The notes under the pieces: generated by a model
The model's input: only the letters and a program-made list of their open reading frames with translations
Told to the model about the DNA's origin: nothing
Databases searched by the model: none
Part shown: piece by piece, positions 41,331-50,290 of the stretch
How positions within the stretch are numbered: the stretch's first letter is position 1
How the letters are laid out: each line of letters begins with the position of its first letter
Made by a program: the position numbers and the translations under genes
Source of the DNA: CAVTWH01 sp963794685
GTDB lineage: Bacteria > Actinomycetota > Actinomycetes > Mycobacteriales > Micromonosporaceae
Length of the DNA stretch: 64,000 nt
Direction of reading: 5' to 3'
Assembly: GCA_963794685.1 (NCBI GenBank)
Contig: CAWCFK010000005.1
Span: 558,001-622,000 of the forward strand

Positions 41331-43757
41331 ATGAAAAGACCCCACTTCCCGAGGTGGTCGCCCGGGCGCCGTACCGTCGGCCTGCTCTCGGTGCTCACCG
41401 TGGCGGCGCTGGCGACGGTCGGCGCCGTCGTGCTCACCACCCCGGCGCAGGCCGCCACCGGGATCACCCTGAACGGCTCGTCGGGCGGGCGGACCCTGGA
41501 CGGGGTCGGCGCGGTCAGCGGCGGTGGCGGCAACTCCCGGCTGCTCATCGACTACCCCGAGCCACAGCGCGGACAGGTCCTCGACTACCTGTTCAAGCCC
41601 AACTACGGGGCGGCGCTACAGATGCTCAAGGTGGAGATCGGTGGCGACACCAACTCCACCAGCGGCGCCGAGCCCAGCCACGCGCACTCCCGCAACGACG
41701 TCAACTGTGACCGCGGGTACGAGTGGTGGATCATGGAGCAGGCCAAGGCCCGCAACCCCAACATCAAGCTGATCGGCCTGCCCTGGGGCGCACCCGGCTG
41801 GATCGGCAACGGCACCTTCCTCTCCAGCGACCTCTCCGGCTACCTGGTGTCCTGGCTGAACTGCGCCAAGCAGCACGGCCTGACCATCGACTACATCGTG
41901 CCGGCGCAGAATGAGAAGCAGTGGAACGCCACCACCACCATCAACGTCCGCAACGCCCTCAACGCCGCCGGCTACAGCGGCGTGAAGATCGAGATCGCCG
42001 AGGACTGGACCTACTCCCCCGCTGACCAGATGGTCAACAACTCGTCGCTGCGCGCGGCCGTCGACGCGGTCGGCGTGCACTACTCGTGCGGCTACCTGGC
42101 CGCCCAGTCGACCTGCAACTCGTCGAGCAACGGCATCAACTCCGGCAAGGCCCTGTGGTCCAGCGAGAACGGCTCGCAGGACTACAACAGCGGCGCCAAG
42201 CCACTGGCCCGCGGCATCAACCGCGTCTACCTCGACGCCAAGATGACCGGGTACATGAACTGGGACCTGGTCGCCTCGACCACCCCGAACAACCTGTGGT
42301 CGACAGTCGGCCTGGTGCTGGCCAACCAGCCGTGGACCGGCAACTACTCGGTCGGCAAGGACACCTGGGCGATCGCGCACACCACCCAGTTCACCTCGCC
42401 CGGCTGGAAGTACCTGGACTCCTCCAGCGGCTACATCGGCGGCAACCGCAACAACGGCAGCTTCGTGACGCTGAAGTCGACCAACAACTCCGACTACAGC
42501 ACCATCATCGAGACGATGGACGCCACGGCCGCGCAGACGCTGAACTTCAGCGTCACCGGCGGGCTGTCCACCGGCCAGGTGCACGTCTGGTCGTCGAACC
42601 TCAACTCCTCCAACAACTCCGACTACCTGGTGCACGCCAGCGACATCACCCCGTCCAACGGGCAGTACTCGGTGACCGTGCAGCCGGGCTACCTCTACAC
42701 CATCACCACCACCACCGGCCAGGGCAAGGGAACCGCCACCAGCCCGGCGTCGGGCTCGCTCAACCTGCCCTACACCGACAACTTCGACGGGGTGACCGCC
42801 GGTCACGAGGCGAAGTACCTGATGGACATGCAGGGCGCCTTCGAGGCGGCCGCGTGCGGCGGTGGCCGTACCGGTGGCTGCGTCCGGCAGGTCAGCCCGC
42901 AGGCGGCGATCACCTGGAAGAACCTCAGCGACCCGTACGCCGAGTTGGGCAACACCAACTGGAACAACTACACGGTCTCCACCGACGCGCTGCTGGAGCA
43001 GTCCGGCTACGTCGAGGTGCTGGGCCGGGTCGGTGCCCAGGAGCTGAACCACCCCGGCTGGCTCAACGCCTACCACCTGCGGGTCAGCGACGGCGGTGCG
43101 TGGTCGATCTTCCGGAGCAACACCTCCGGGCAGAACACCACCATCCGCAGCGGTAGCGTCGCCTCGCTGGGGACCAACCGCTGGCACACCGTGGCCCTCG
43201 GCTTCTCCGGCAGCACCCTGACGGCGACGATCGACGGTACGACGGTCGCCACGGTCAGCGACTCGACGTTCGGGTCGGGCCTCGTCGGCATCGGTACCAG
43301 CCAGGGCGAGACCGCACAGTTCGACAACCTCTCCGTCACCGCCAGCGGGGGCAGCAACCCGCCCCCCAGCGGCACCGGGGTACTGCGCGGCGTCGGCTCC
43401 AACCGCTGCCTGGACGTCCCCAACTCCAGCCAGACCGACGGTACGTTCCTCGACATCTGGGACTGCAGCACCGGGGCCAACCAGCAGTGGACGCTGACCT
43501 CCAGCAACCAGCTGACCGTCTACAGCGGCAAGTGCCTGGATGTGCCCGGGCATGCCAAGACCGCCGGTACCAAGGTGGAGATCTGGACCTGCAACGGCGG
43601 CGCCAACCAGCAGTGGCAGGTCAACTCCGACGGCAGCGTGGTCGGGGTCGAGTCCGGGCTGTGCCTGGACGTGACCGGTAACGGCACCGCCAACGGCACC
43701 GCGGTGGAGCTGTGGACCTGCAACGGCGGCAACAACCAGCACTGGACGCGCAGCTGA
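41331..43757 (+). CDS. Secreted GH59 galactocerebrosidase-like glycosidase with ricin-type lectin tail
   Basis: 808 residues: signal peptide (~1-42), GH59 TIM barrel (TLDGVGAVSGGGGNSRLL, LDYLFKPNYGAALQMLKVEI, RGYEWWIMEQAKARNPNI), acid/base Glu in VPAQNEKQWN and nucleophile Glu in LWSSENGSQD. Beta-sandwich and laminin-G-like domains follow to ~675, then a beta-trefoil lectin (~683-808). GH59 enzymes release beta-galactose, classically from galactosylceramide; bacterial substrates may be other beta-galactosides. ATG 41331 lies after GGAAGGAAC. It is followed by a strong terminator. Confidence 0.9.
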   Translation: MKRPHFPRWSPGRRTVGLLSVLTVAALATVGAVVLTTPAQAATGITLNGSSGGRTLDGVGAVSGGGGNSRLLIDYPEPQRGQVLDYLFKPNYGAALQMLKVEIGGDTNSTSGAEPSHAHSRNDVNCDRGYEWWIMEQAKARNPNIKLIGLPWGAPGWIGNGTFLSSDLSGYLVSWLNCAKQHGLTIDYIVPAQNEKQWNATTTINVRNALNAAGYSGVKIEIAEDWTYSPADQMVNNSSLRAAVDAVGVHYSCGYLAAQSTCNSSSNGINSGKALWSSENGSQDYNSGAKPLARGINRVYLDAKMTGYMNWDLVASTTPNNLWSTVGLVLANQPWTGNYSVGKDTWAIAHTTQFTSPGWKYLDSSSGYIGGNRNNGSFVTLKSTNNSDYSTIIETMDATAAQTLNFSVTGGLSTGQVHVWSSNLNSSNNSDYLVHASDITPSNGQYSVTVQPGYLYTITTTTGQGKGTATSPASGSLNLPYTDNFDGVTAGHEAKYLMDMQGAFEAAACGGGRTGGCVRQVSPQAAITWKNLSDPYAELGNTNWNNYTVSTDALLEQSGYVEVLGRVGAQELNHPGWLNAYHLRVSDGGAWSIFRSNTSGQNTTIRSGSVASLGTNRWHTVALGFSGSTLTATIDGTTVATVSDSTFGSGLVGIGTSQGETAQFDNLSVTASGGSNPPPSGTGVLRGVGSNRCLDVPNSSQTDGTFLDIWDCSTGANQQWTLTSSNQLTVYSGKCLDVPGHAKTAGTKVEIWTCNGGANQQWQVNSDGSVVGVESGLCLDVTGNGTANGTAVELWTCNGGNNQHWTRS

Positions 43758-43772
43758 CCTAGCTGGGCAGAC

Positions 43773-43805
43773 GGACCGGGTGTGCCTTGTCGGCACACCC
43801 GGTCC
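43773..43805. terminator. Bidirectional terminator between GH59 and Hsp70-like genes
   Basis: Perfect 14-bp stem: GGACCGGGTGTGCC, loop TTGTC, GGCACACCCGGTCC. It sits 16 bases after the GH59 stop and 8 bases beyond the convergent gene's stop, so it can serve both strands. Confidence 0.9.
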
Positions 43806-43812
43806 TGTCGTC

Positions 43813-46647
43813 TCAGGGCGACAGGCTGGGCGCCGCGGCGAGGTAGAGCTTGCGGTCGGCGCCGATGACCGTCATCAGCGGACCGGCCGCGGCGGCCTGC
43901 TGCGGAAGGTTGTCACCGCCGCCGACGTCCAACGTGGCTGACCGCTTGCCGGTCGTCAGGTCCAGCAACGACACCTGCCATACGGTGGTGCTGCCCCGAA
44001 CCGTGACCGAGCGGAGCACCGCGTAACGGCCGGCCGCGCCGATCACCGTGGTGCTGCGGGTGCGCCCCGGGTCCGCCAGGCTGAGCACCGTCGCACCGTT
44101 GGTGGCGTCGACCACCTCGATGCCGGTCGACTCGCAGCCGATCTGCGGCGGGAAACTGCTCTCCCCGTAGACGGCGCCGCCGCCGAGCACCAGCCAGAAC
44201 GGGTCGGTGGAGAAGTCACCGAACTGGGCGGCCGGCATCTTGCTCCAATCCAGCCGCTTGCCGTCCCGGGTGTCCACGGCCACCACCGACTTGGTGTCGG
44301 TGGTCTGCTTGTCGTAGCTGACGCAGACCAGGTGGTCGCCGCAGGGATGCACGTAGTTGACCTTGTCGCCCGGGTTGAAGGCGACCGGCGAGCTCCACGC
44401 CGGCTTCAGGTTGTCCAGGCGGTACGCCGTGACCTGGCCCTTGCCGCCGGAGGCCGGGTCGTTCACCGCGCCGATCAGCAGTCCGTCGAACGCGGTCCAG
44501 ATGTCGTCGTTGACGTCGTCGTCCACGGTCACCTTGCCACTGACGGTGACCTTGCCCGCCCCGTTGACCACCTGGGCCGCCCCGCCGGAGGCGTCCAGCT
44601 GGACGAACCGGTCGGGGTTGACGCCCAGCGACTCGGCGAAGCCCTCGTCCGGGGCGGGCAGGTTGCCGGGCGCGGCCACCCAGGTCAGCTCCGGCTTGAC
44701 CGGGTGCCAGGCGTTGATCGACGCGATCGGGGTGGAGGCCCACGCCTGCTTTCCGGTGCGCAGGTTCACCCGCAGCGTGCGGTACGGCTGCCAGGCGGTG
44801 GCCACGATCGCGTCCGAGCCGAGGTAGGCGATGTCGGCGCGCTGGCTCCAGTCCAGCTTCTGCAGCAGGTGGCCGTCACCGGCCTGCAGCACCACCCGCA
44901 TGTCCTTGCCGCCGTCGCTGGCGGACTTCTCGCCGTCCACCAGGAGCAGGTCGTTCACCACCCGCAGGCTCGCCTCGGCCGGCTCGATGGGCACGTCCTG
45001 CTTCCACTTCTGCGCCCCGGTGGCCGGATCCAGGGCGTACACGGTGGTCACGCCGCCCGCGGTGGCGGAGTAGAAGACCGCCGAGGTCGACGCGGTGACC
45101 GCCACCGCGCCGGCGCCCGACAGGTCGATCGGCGCGCCGACCGCCCGCAGCTTCGCGCCGCTGCCGGAGGATCCGCTGCCCCCGGTGCCGCCGCTGGCGC
45201 CGATGCCGGCGATGTTGCCGAGTTTGCGGGCGCCGGTGCGCAGCAGTTTGGTACCACCCCAGCCCAGCGCCAGCACGACCGCGAGCACAACCACCGTGAT
45301 CACCGCCGGGCGGACCGGTGAGCGTCGCCGCGCCGGGACCGGCGGCGCTACCGGCGGTGTCCAGCCGACCGGTGCCGGGGCGGCGTACGGCCTGGGCGGG
45401 ACCGCACCGACAGGTGGCGCGGCCACCCGCTGGTGCGGTCCCGGCCGGGCCGCGGCGGCGGGCGGCCCCTGCGACGCCCAGACCGCGCCGCTGACCGGCG
45501 AGATCCGGTACGGCAGCACCGACACCGGCGCCCCGGACAGCTCACCGGTACCGGGTGGTGGTGCGGGTAGCCGGGGCGGTGCGGGGGGCACCAGGAGGCC
45601 GCCGAAGGCGACGGGGAGTTCGGGCTGCTCGGGGACGGTCGGCGCCACCCCGAACCGGGCGTGCAGCCGGCTGGCCGCCAGCGGGATCCGACTCGACCCG
45701 CCGACCAGCAGGATGCCGGCCAGCGTGCCGGGTGACAGGCCCGCCCGGTCCACCACCCGCCGGGCCTCGTCGACTGCGCGGTCGATCAGCGGCCGGGCCA
45801 CCCGCTCCAGCTCCTCGCGGGTCAGGTGCAGGCTGTCCTCCGTACCGGGCACCTGGACCGGCGCCGACGGCGTACGGGAGAGCATCTCCTTGGCGGCCCG
45901 TACCTCGGTCCAGAACAGCCGGCGGTCCCGCAGCTCGCCGGTGCTGTGCGGGTCGACCAGCCGGCGCCAGGCCTGCGGCTGCCGCAGCGCGACGAGCTGG
46001 CCGAGGTGACCGACCAGCGCCGCGTCGATGTCCACGCCGCCGAGGTCGTCCAGGCCGCCCACGGCGGCCACCCGCAGCCCGTCCGGGTCGTGCCGGACCA
46101 CCGTGACGTCCAGAGTGCCGCCGCCGAAGTCGAACACCAGCAGGCTGCGCCCCACCCCGACCGGCCGGCCGAGCACCTCCACGCAGTAGTGCGCGGCGGC
46201 GGTCGGCTCGTCCACCAGCCGTACCTCGGGCAGGCCGGCCGCGCGGGCCGCCGCGCGGAGCACCTCGCGGCGCTGTCCGGCCCAGTCGGCGGGGCAGGTC
46301 AGGGTCACTTCCCGGGGCGTACCCTGCTGGGCTGCGGCCTCCGCGACGACGCGCCGCAGCAGCGCGGCGAGCAGCTCCACCACCGGCACCGGCGCGTCGC
46401 CCAGCAGCACCGCGCCGTCGTCCACGCAGCGCTTCGGGTACGGCTCGAAGCGGCTCGGGGCCAGCGCGGACAGCCGCTCGGCGTCACGCCCCACCGACAG
46501 GGCGCCGTCGACGTCCCGGTACACCCCGGAGGGCAGCAGCGGTGAGCCGTCGAACAGCAGCGGGCGGGGCGCCTGGCCGGCGCGCCGCAGGACCGCCACC
46601 GTGTGACAGGTACCCAGGTCGATGACGAGCTGGTCGGACTGCGCCAT
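43813..46647 (-). CDS. Hsp70-like ATPase fused via TM helix to an extracellular beta-propeller
   Basis: 944 residues. The N-terminal ~345 residues are an actin-like Hsp70 ATPase domain: VIDLGTCHTVAVL (phosphate 1), LLVFDFGGGTLDVTVV (phosphate 2), GILLVGGSSRIPLAAS (adenosine). The substrate-binding domain is replaced by a Pro/Ala-rich linker (~350-445), one TM helix (~450-470) and a PQQ-like beta-propeller (~500-944; VYALDPATGAQKWKQD, RVNLRTGKQAW). ATP state inside could be coupled to sensing or binding outside. Monocistronic with its own start at ATG 46647. Confidence 0.85.
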   Translation of the reverse strand: MAQSDQLVIDLGTCHTVAVLRRAGQAPRPLLFDGSPLLPSGVYRDVDGALSVGRDAERLSALAPSRFEPYPKRCVDDGAVLLGDAPVPVVELLAALLRRVVAEAAAQQGTPREVTLTCPADWAGQRREVLRAAARAAGLPEVRLVDEPTAAAHYCVEVLGRPVGVGRSLLVFDFGGGTLDVTVVRHDPDGLRVAAVGGLDDLGGVDIDAALVGHLGQLVALRQPQAWRRLVDPHSTGELRDRRLFWTEVRAAKEMLSRTPSAPVQVPGTEDSLHLTREELERVARPLIDRAVDEARRVVDRAGLSPGTLAGILLVGGSSRIPLAASRLHARFGVAPTVPEQPELPVAFGGLLVPPAPPRLPAPPPGTGELSGAPVSVLPYRISPVSGAVWASQGPPAAAARPGPHQRVAAPPVGAVPPRPYAAPAPVGWTPPVAPPVPARRRSPVRPAVITVVVLAVVLALGWGGTKLLRTGARKLGNIAGIGASGGTGGSGSSGSGAKLRAVGAPIDLSGAGAVAVTASTSAVFYSATAGGVTTVYALDPATGAQKWKQDVPIEPAEASLRVVNDLLLVDGEKSASDGGKDMRVVLQAGDGHLLQKLDWSQRADIAYLGSDAIVATAWQPYRTLRVNLRTGKQAWASTPIASINAWHPVKPELTWVAAPGNLPAPDEGFAESLGVNPDRFVQLDASGGAAQVVNGAGKVTVSGKVTVDDDVNDDIWTAFDGLLIGAVNDPASGGKGQVTAYRLDNLKPAWSSPVAFNPGDKVNYVHPCGDHLVCVSYDKQTTDTKSVVAVDTRDGKRLDWSKMPAAQFGDFSTDPFWLVLGGGAVYGESSFPPQIGCESTGIEVVDATNGATVLSLADPGRTRSTTVIGAAGRYAVLRSVTVRGSTTVWQVSLLDLTTGKRSATLDVGGGDNLPQQAAAAGPLMTVIGADRKLYLAAAPSLSP

Positions 46648-46725
46648 CGCGACCTCCGGATCGGTGAACCGGGGCAGCGTAGCCGACGCCGGCCGGGTCC
46701 ACCGAACTGGTCCGGCCGTGCCCGG

Positions 46726-47859
46726 TCAGAGCCGGCAGGCCACCTCGATCAGGCTGCGGTAGACGTACTGCGGAGTGATCCGCACCCAGCTCGTCCCCTC
46801 CGGCGAGGCCCGCAGCGGGGCGTGGGACACCGTCTCGCCAGCCGCCAGGCCCCGATTGAAGATGTCGACGGCCCGGCCGGTCGCCCGCGCGGTCGGGGTG
46901 GCCGCCACGGCCACCGCGACCGGCAGCGGAGCGCGCAGCTCCACTTGCACATGCCCGGAGTACCGCCGGTCGCCTCGCAGATAGTGCTGGGCCGCGCGGG
47001 CGATGTGCGGGGGGAGCTTGCCGCCGATGGGAGCCGGTTCTGGGCTCACCGTGACGGTCAGCGAGCCCAGCCGCAGCGGATGGGCCGGTGAGGCTTCGAA
47101 CGTCCAGTAGGGATCACCGGTCGTCTGGCCCGTCGCGGTGACGCTGACGCCGTCCCGGGTATTCTTGACCGTCACCGCCATCACCGTCTCGTCCACCAGG
47201 GGTTCGACCGGCGGCGCGGTCACCGGCGGCAGTCCCAGCGCCGGGCGCACCAGGGCCATCTCCGCCAGCAGCCGGGCGCTCATGCCGATCGAGTCGAGGG
47301 CGACCTGCTTCACGTCGTAGCGCGCCTGCCGGGTCCGGTCGCCGCCGCGGCCACCCTCCCGACGCAGCAGCGCCGCCACCGCCTGCTCGCTGTGCTCACT
47401 GGTACGCAGCGCGTCGAACGCGTTGGCCGTGGCGTACTCCTCCACCCGGGCCAGGCTGGCCGGTACGGCGTCGCGCCGGCCCAGGCCCACCAGCGTCAGC
47501 AGCAGATACCGCTCGGCCACCGCCTGCTGCAGCGGGCTGCGGGCTGCGGCGGTCGCCTCCACGAACGCATCCCGGGCCCGATCGAGGTCGTGCTGCCGGG
47601 TGGCGCCCCGGCTGCCGGTGGCGTCGAGCAGGTACCGCACGCCCCGCCGCAGCGCCACGGTGTAGGACTGTTCCAGCAGTTCGTCCAGGCCGGACTCGAT
47701 ACGGTCGAGCCGCTCGTCGATACGTGACTCCGAGGCGGCCAGCGCCCGCACCAGCTCGCTGGAGAGCGCCCCGAGCTCGTCCTGGCCGGTCAGTAACTTG
47801 ACCACCGCTTTCGCGCCATAGCTGCCGGCGATGACCAGCAGCGCCGAGATGGGTTCCAC
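46726..47859 (-). CDS. Conserved hypothetical protein with N-terminal membrane-like segment
   Basis: About 377 residues. It opens with a hydrophobic segment (PISALLVIAGSYGAKAVVKL), then an amphipathic coil (ESRIDERLDRIESGLDELLE), an all-helical region and a beta-rich C-terminal half (VMAVTVKNTRDGVSVTATG). Start chosen at GTG 47859; ATG 47916 is possible. It is 12 or more bases after the molybdo-enzyme stop and could share its transcript. I do not recognise the family. Confidence 0.6.
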   Translation of the reverse strand: MEPISALLVIAGSYGAKAVVKLLTGQDELGALSSELVRALAASESRIDERLDRIESGLDELLEQSYTVALRRGVRYLLDATGSRGATRQHDLDRARDAFVEATAAARSPLQQAVAERYLLLTLVGLGRRDAVPASLARVEEYATANAFDALRTSEHSEQAVAALLRREGGRGGDRTRQARYDVKQVALDSIGMSARLLAEMALVRPALGLPPVTAPPVEPLVDETVMAVTVKNTRDGVSVTATGQTTGDPYWTFEASPAHPLRLGSLTVTVSPEPAPIGGKLPPHIARAAQHYLRGDRRYSGHVQVELRAPLPVAVAVAATPTARATGRAVDIFNRGLAAGETVSHAPLRASPEGTSWVRITPQYVYRSLIEVACRL

Positions 47860-47927
47860 CGGCACAGCCCACCAGAGCAGCGCGCAACGAACAACGCAGC
47901 GACTACGATCCGACATCTCCCACGGGA

Positions 47928-49199
47928 TCAGCCGACCGTGACCGGATGCGCGACGACCGCGTCGAACAAATAACCCAGGCTGTTGTACGGCGTCCGGTCG
48001 GGCTGGATCGCACCGGTGACGTCGGTGGCCCGGGCCCGCAGCGTGTACGTGCCGGCAGCCGGCCGCCACCGGAACTCCCAGCGCTGCCAGCCGTCCGGGG
48101 CGCTCGGCCCGATCGGGACGGCCCGCTGCCACGTCTGGCCGTCGGTACTCACCTCGACCCGGCGAATGCGTCCGTTGCCCGACCAGGACCGGCCGCGCAG
48201 CAGGTGCGGCTGGCCCGCGGCCAGGGTGGCCGGCCAGGGCAGTTCGAAGGCGCTCTTCACCACCTGTCGGCTGACCGGCTGGCCCTCGGTGGGGTAGTCG
48301 GGGCCGAAAAGGCGGTAGTACTGGGTGTTCCAGGCGGAGAAGAGCGGGGTGGTGGCGACCTCGATCTGGCCGAGCCACTTGATCGAGGAGATGCCGACCC
48401 AGCCGGGTACCACCAGCCGGAGCGGGAAGCCGTGGTCGGGTAGCAGCGGCTTGCCGTTCATCTCGTACGCCAGCAGCACGTCGTCGAGGGCCTTGGCGAC
48501 CGGTAGTGGTCGGCGTACATGGCCCAGGTCGACACCGCCGGTGACGTAGGTCGGGTCCAGCCCCTCGGGCAGCACGTCGACGGCATCGTGCCGCAGGCCG
48601 GCCGCGCGTAGCACGGTCGAGAGCCGGACGCCGCGCCAGGACGCCACGCCGACCGCGCCGAGCTTCCAGGCCGTCCCGGTGACCGTCTGGCCCTGCTGGG
48701 AGGTGAAGAAGCTGCGCCCGTTGCCGGCGCACTCGACGGAAGCGACCTGGGTGTGTGCCGGCAGCCGGCGCAGCTGCCGGTAGCTGAACTCGATCGGCTT
48801 GTCGGCGGTGGGCGCGCCGTGCAGGCCGGTGCCGAAGAGCTTGAGCCGCCAGCTGTCGATGTCGATGGTCGGGGTGGAGGTGTGGTCGCGGACGAAGAAC
48901 CGGTCGGTCGGGGTGAGGTAGCCCTGGCCGGCCATCGCCTCCCAGCGGGTCTCGGCGTTGGACCCGTACAGGTAGAACAGTTCCGGCGGGGTCGGCTTCA
49001 CGATCGGCGCAACGGGGGTGTCCGCGTGCGCGGCCCGTGCGCTGGCCCCGACGAGTGCGGGGGTCGCCACCGCCGCACCCGCCGCGAGCGTGAGCAGCCG
49101 CATCAGGTCACGTCGGGAGACCCGGGGGTCGTCCGCCTGACCGGTCAACCACTGCGCGAACCGGAGCTGGTCGTACCCTGCCTCGTCGCGTGGGTCCAT
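47928..49199 (-). CDS. Tat-exported sulfite-oxidase-family molybdo-enzyme
   Basis: 423 residues. Twin-arginine signal SRRDLMRLLTLAAGA (~28-42). The molybdopterin domain has the Mo-ligating Cys in VASVECAGNGR, plus FPLRLVVPGWVGISSIKWL, typical of SUOX/YedY relatives. A C-terminal Mo-co dimerisation beta-sandwich (GRIRRVEVSTDGQTWQRA) is present, so it is nearer to sulfite oxidase than to MsrP. Periplasmic-side oxidation or reduction of sulfur compounds is likely; no heme partner is adjacent. Confidence 0.9.
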   Translation of the reverse strand: MDPRDEAGYDQLRFAQWLTGQADDPRVSRRDLMRLLTLAAGAAVATPALVGASARAAHADTPVAPIVKPTPPELFYLYGSNAETRWEAMAGQGYLTPTDRFFVRDHTSTPTIDIDSWRLKLFGTGLHGAPTADKPIEFSYRQLRRLPAHTQVASVECAGNGRSFFTSQQGQTVTGTAWKLGAVGVASWRGVRLSTVLRAAGLRHDAVDVLPEGLDPTYVTGGVDLGHVRRPLPVAKALDDVLLAYEMNGKPLLPDHGFPLRLVVPGWVGISSIKWLGQIEVATTPLFSAWNTQYYRLFGPDYPTEGQPVSRQVVKSAFELPWPATLAAGQPHLLRGRSWSGNGRIRRVEVSTDGQTWQRAVPIGPSAPDGWQRWEFRWRPAAGTYTLRARATDVTGAIQPDRTPYNSLGYLFDAVVAHPVTVG

Positions 49200-49271
49200 C
49201 GGGTACTCCCGAGCATCGAAGGGAATGGACCTTCAGCAAAAGTCATCCATCCCGACCTGTCAAGTAGAGAT

Positions 49272-50060
49272 TCAGGGGCGGCGGGCCAGCCAGACGCGGC
49301 GGGCCGCGCGTACCGTCAGGTCGTCGCGGTCGGCGACACCGACCAGCTCCGCGTCAAGGTCGGCCAGCTCCTGCGGGGTGAGCAGGTCCGCCAGCCGGTC
49401 GCGCATCCGCTCCAGGCTCAGCTGGGCGTAGCGGCCGGTGGCCGGGGGCAGCGGCGGGCGCAGGGCGATGTCGAACTGCCGGCACTCTTCGACCCGGAAG
49501 CCGGCGGCAGCCATCCGCGCTCCCCAGTCCTCCCCCATGTGCATGCCGTGCTCGGTACGCATCCGGGCCAGCTCCGCGTGGCAGCGCTCCTCCAGCGCCG
49601 CGCCGCCCTCGGGTGGCAGGAACCGGGGGAAGGCGTCGTGCTCGGCGACCACGATCCGGCCGCCGGGGCGCAGCAGCGCGAGGGCCTGCGTCGGGCCGTG
49701 GTCGGGATCGGCCAGGTGGTGCATGGCGGCCGACGCCCACACCAGGTCGACCGGGCCCAGCTCGGGCCAGGGCTGGTCGAGGTCGGCCCGGATGGTACGG
49801 ATCCGGTCGGCGAGGCCGGCCCGCTCGGCGCTGCGCCGGAGATGGTCGAGGATCTCGGCGTCCAGGTCGACGGCGAGGACCTCGGCGTCGGGCAGCTGGC
49901 GGGCCAGGGCCAGCGCCCCGGTACCGGTGCCCGCGCCCAGGTCGACGATGCGCGCCCGCCGCGGCAGCAGCGCTGTCACCCACGAGATGACCTCGTGGTG
50001 GTGCTCGCGCAGGACCTCGGCGTCGAGGTCGAGCAGCTCACCGAAGTGCGTGTGCGACAT
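49272..50060 (-). CDS. SAM-dependent methyltransferase
   Basis: 262 residues from ATG 50060 (MSHTHFGELLDLDAEVL). SAM motif I is RIVDLGAGTGTGALALAR; the acidic loop is EVLAVDLDAE; motif II-like VDLVWASAAMHHLADP; post-II LLRPGGRIVVAEHD. Class I fold of the methyltransferase-12/25 type. The substrate cannot be inferred. No operon partners. Confidence 0.88.
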   Translation of the reverse strand: MSHTHFGELLDLDAEVLREHHHEVISWVTALLPRRARIVDLGAGTGTGALALARQLPDAEVLAVDLDAEILDHLRRSAERAGLADRIRTIRADLDQPWPELGPVDLVWASAAMHHLADPDHGPTQALALLRPGGRIVVAEHDAFPRFLPPEGGAALEERCHAELARMRTEHGMHMGEDWGARMAAAGFRVEECRQFDIALRPPLPPATGRYAQLSLERMRDRLADLLTPQELADLDAELVGVADRDDLTVRAARRVWLARRP

Positions 50061-50290
50061 GCTCCGAGGGTATCGGCAGGCGCCTGCGCGGGTGTGTCCC
50101 CGCACCGGGCCGGGCGGGTCGGCCGGAGTCGGTCAGGGAGCCGGATGGGAGCGCGAACATCGGCGCCGCTGATTGGTTCAAGGCACTTTGGTCGATTGAT
50201 AAGTCTTGACGCCTGTGGCGCTATCTGAGCATGCTGGCGGCGCACCGGTACTCGTCCACCGGTTCAGTCGCCGTTGTCGCGGAGGAGATC

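Noticed and set aside
41616..43796. 726-codon minus-strand frame opposite GH59
   Set aside because: Val/Gly/Asp/Arg shadow composition; GH59 motifs prove the plus strand.
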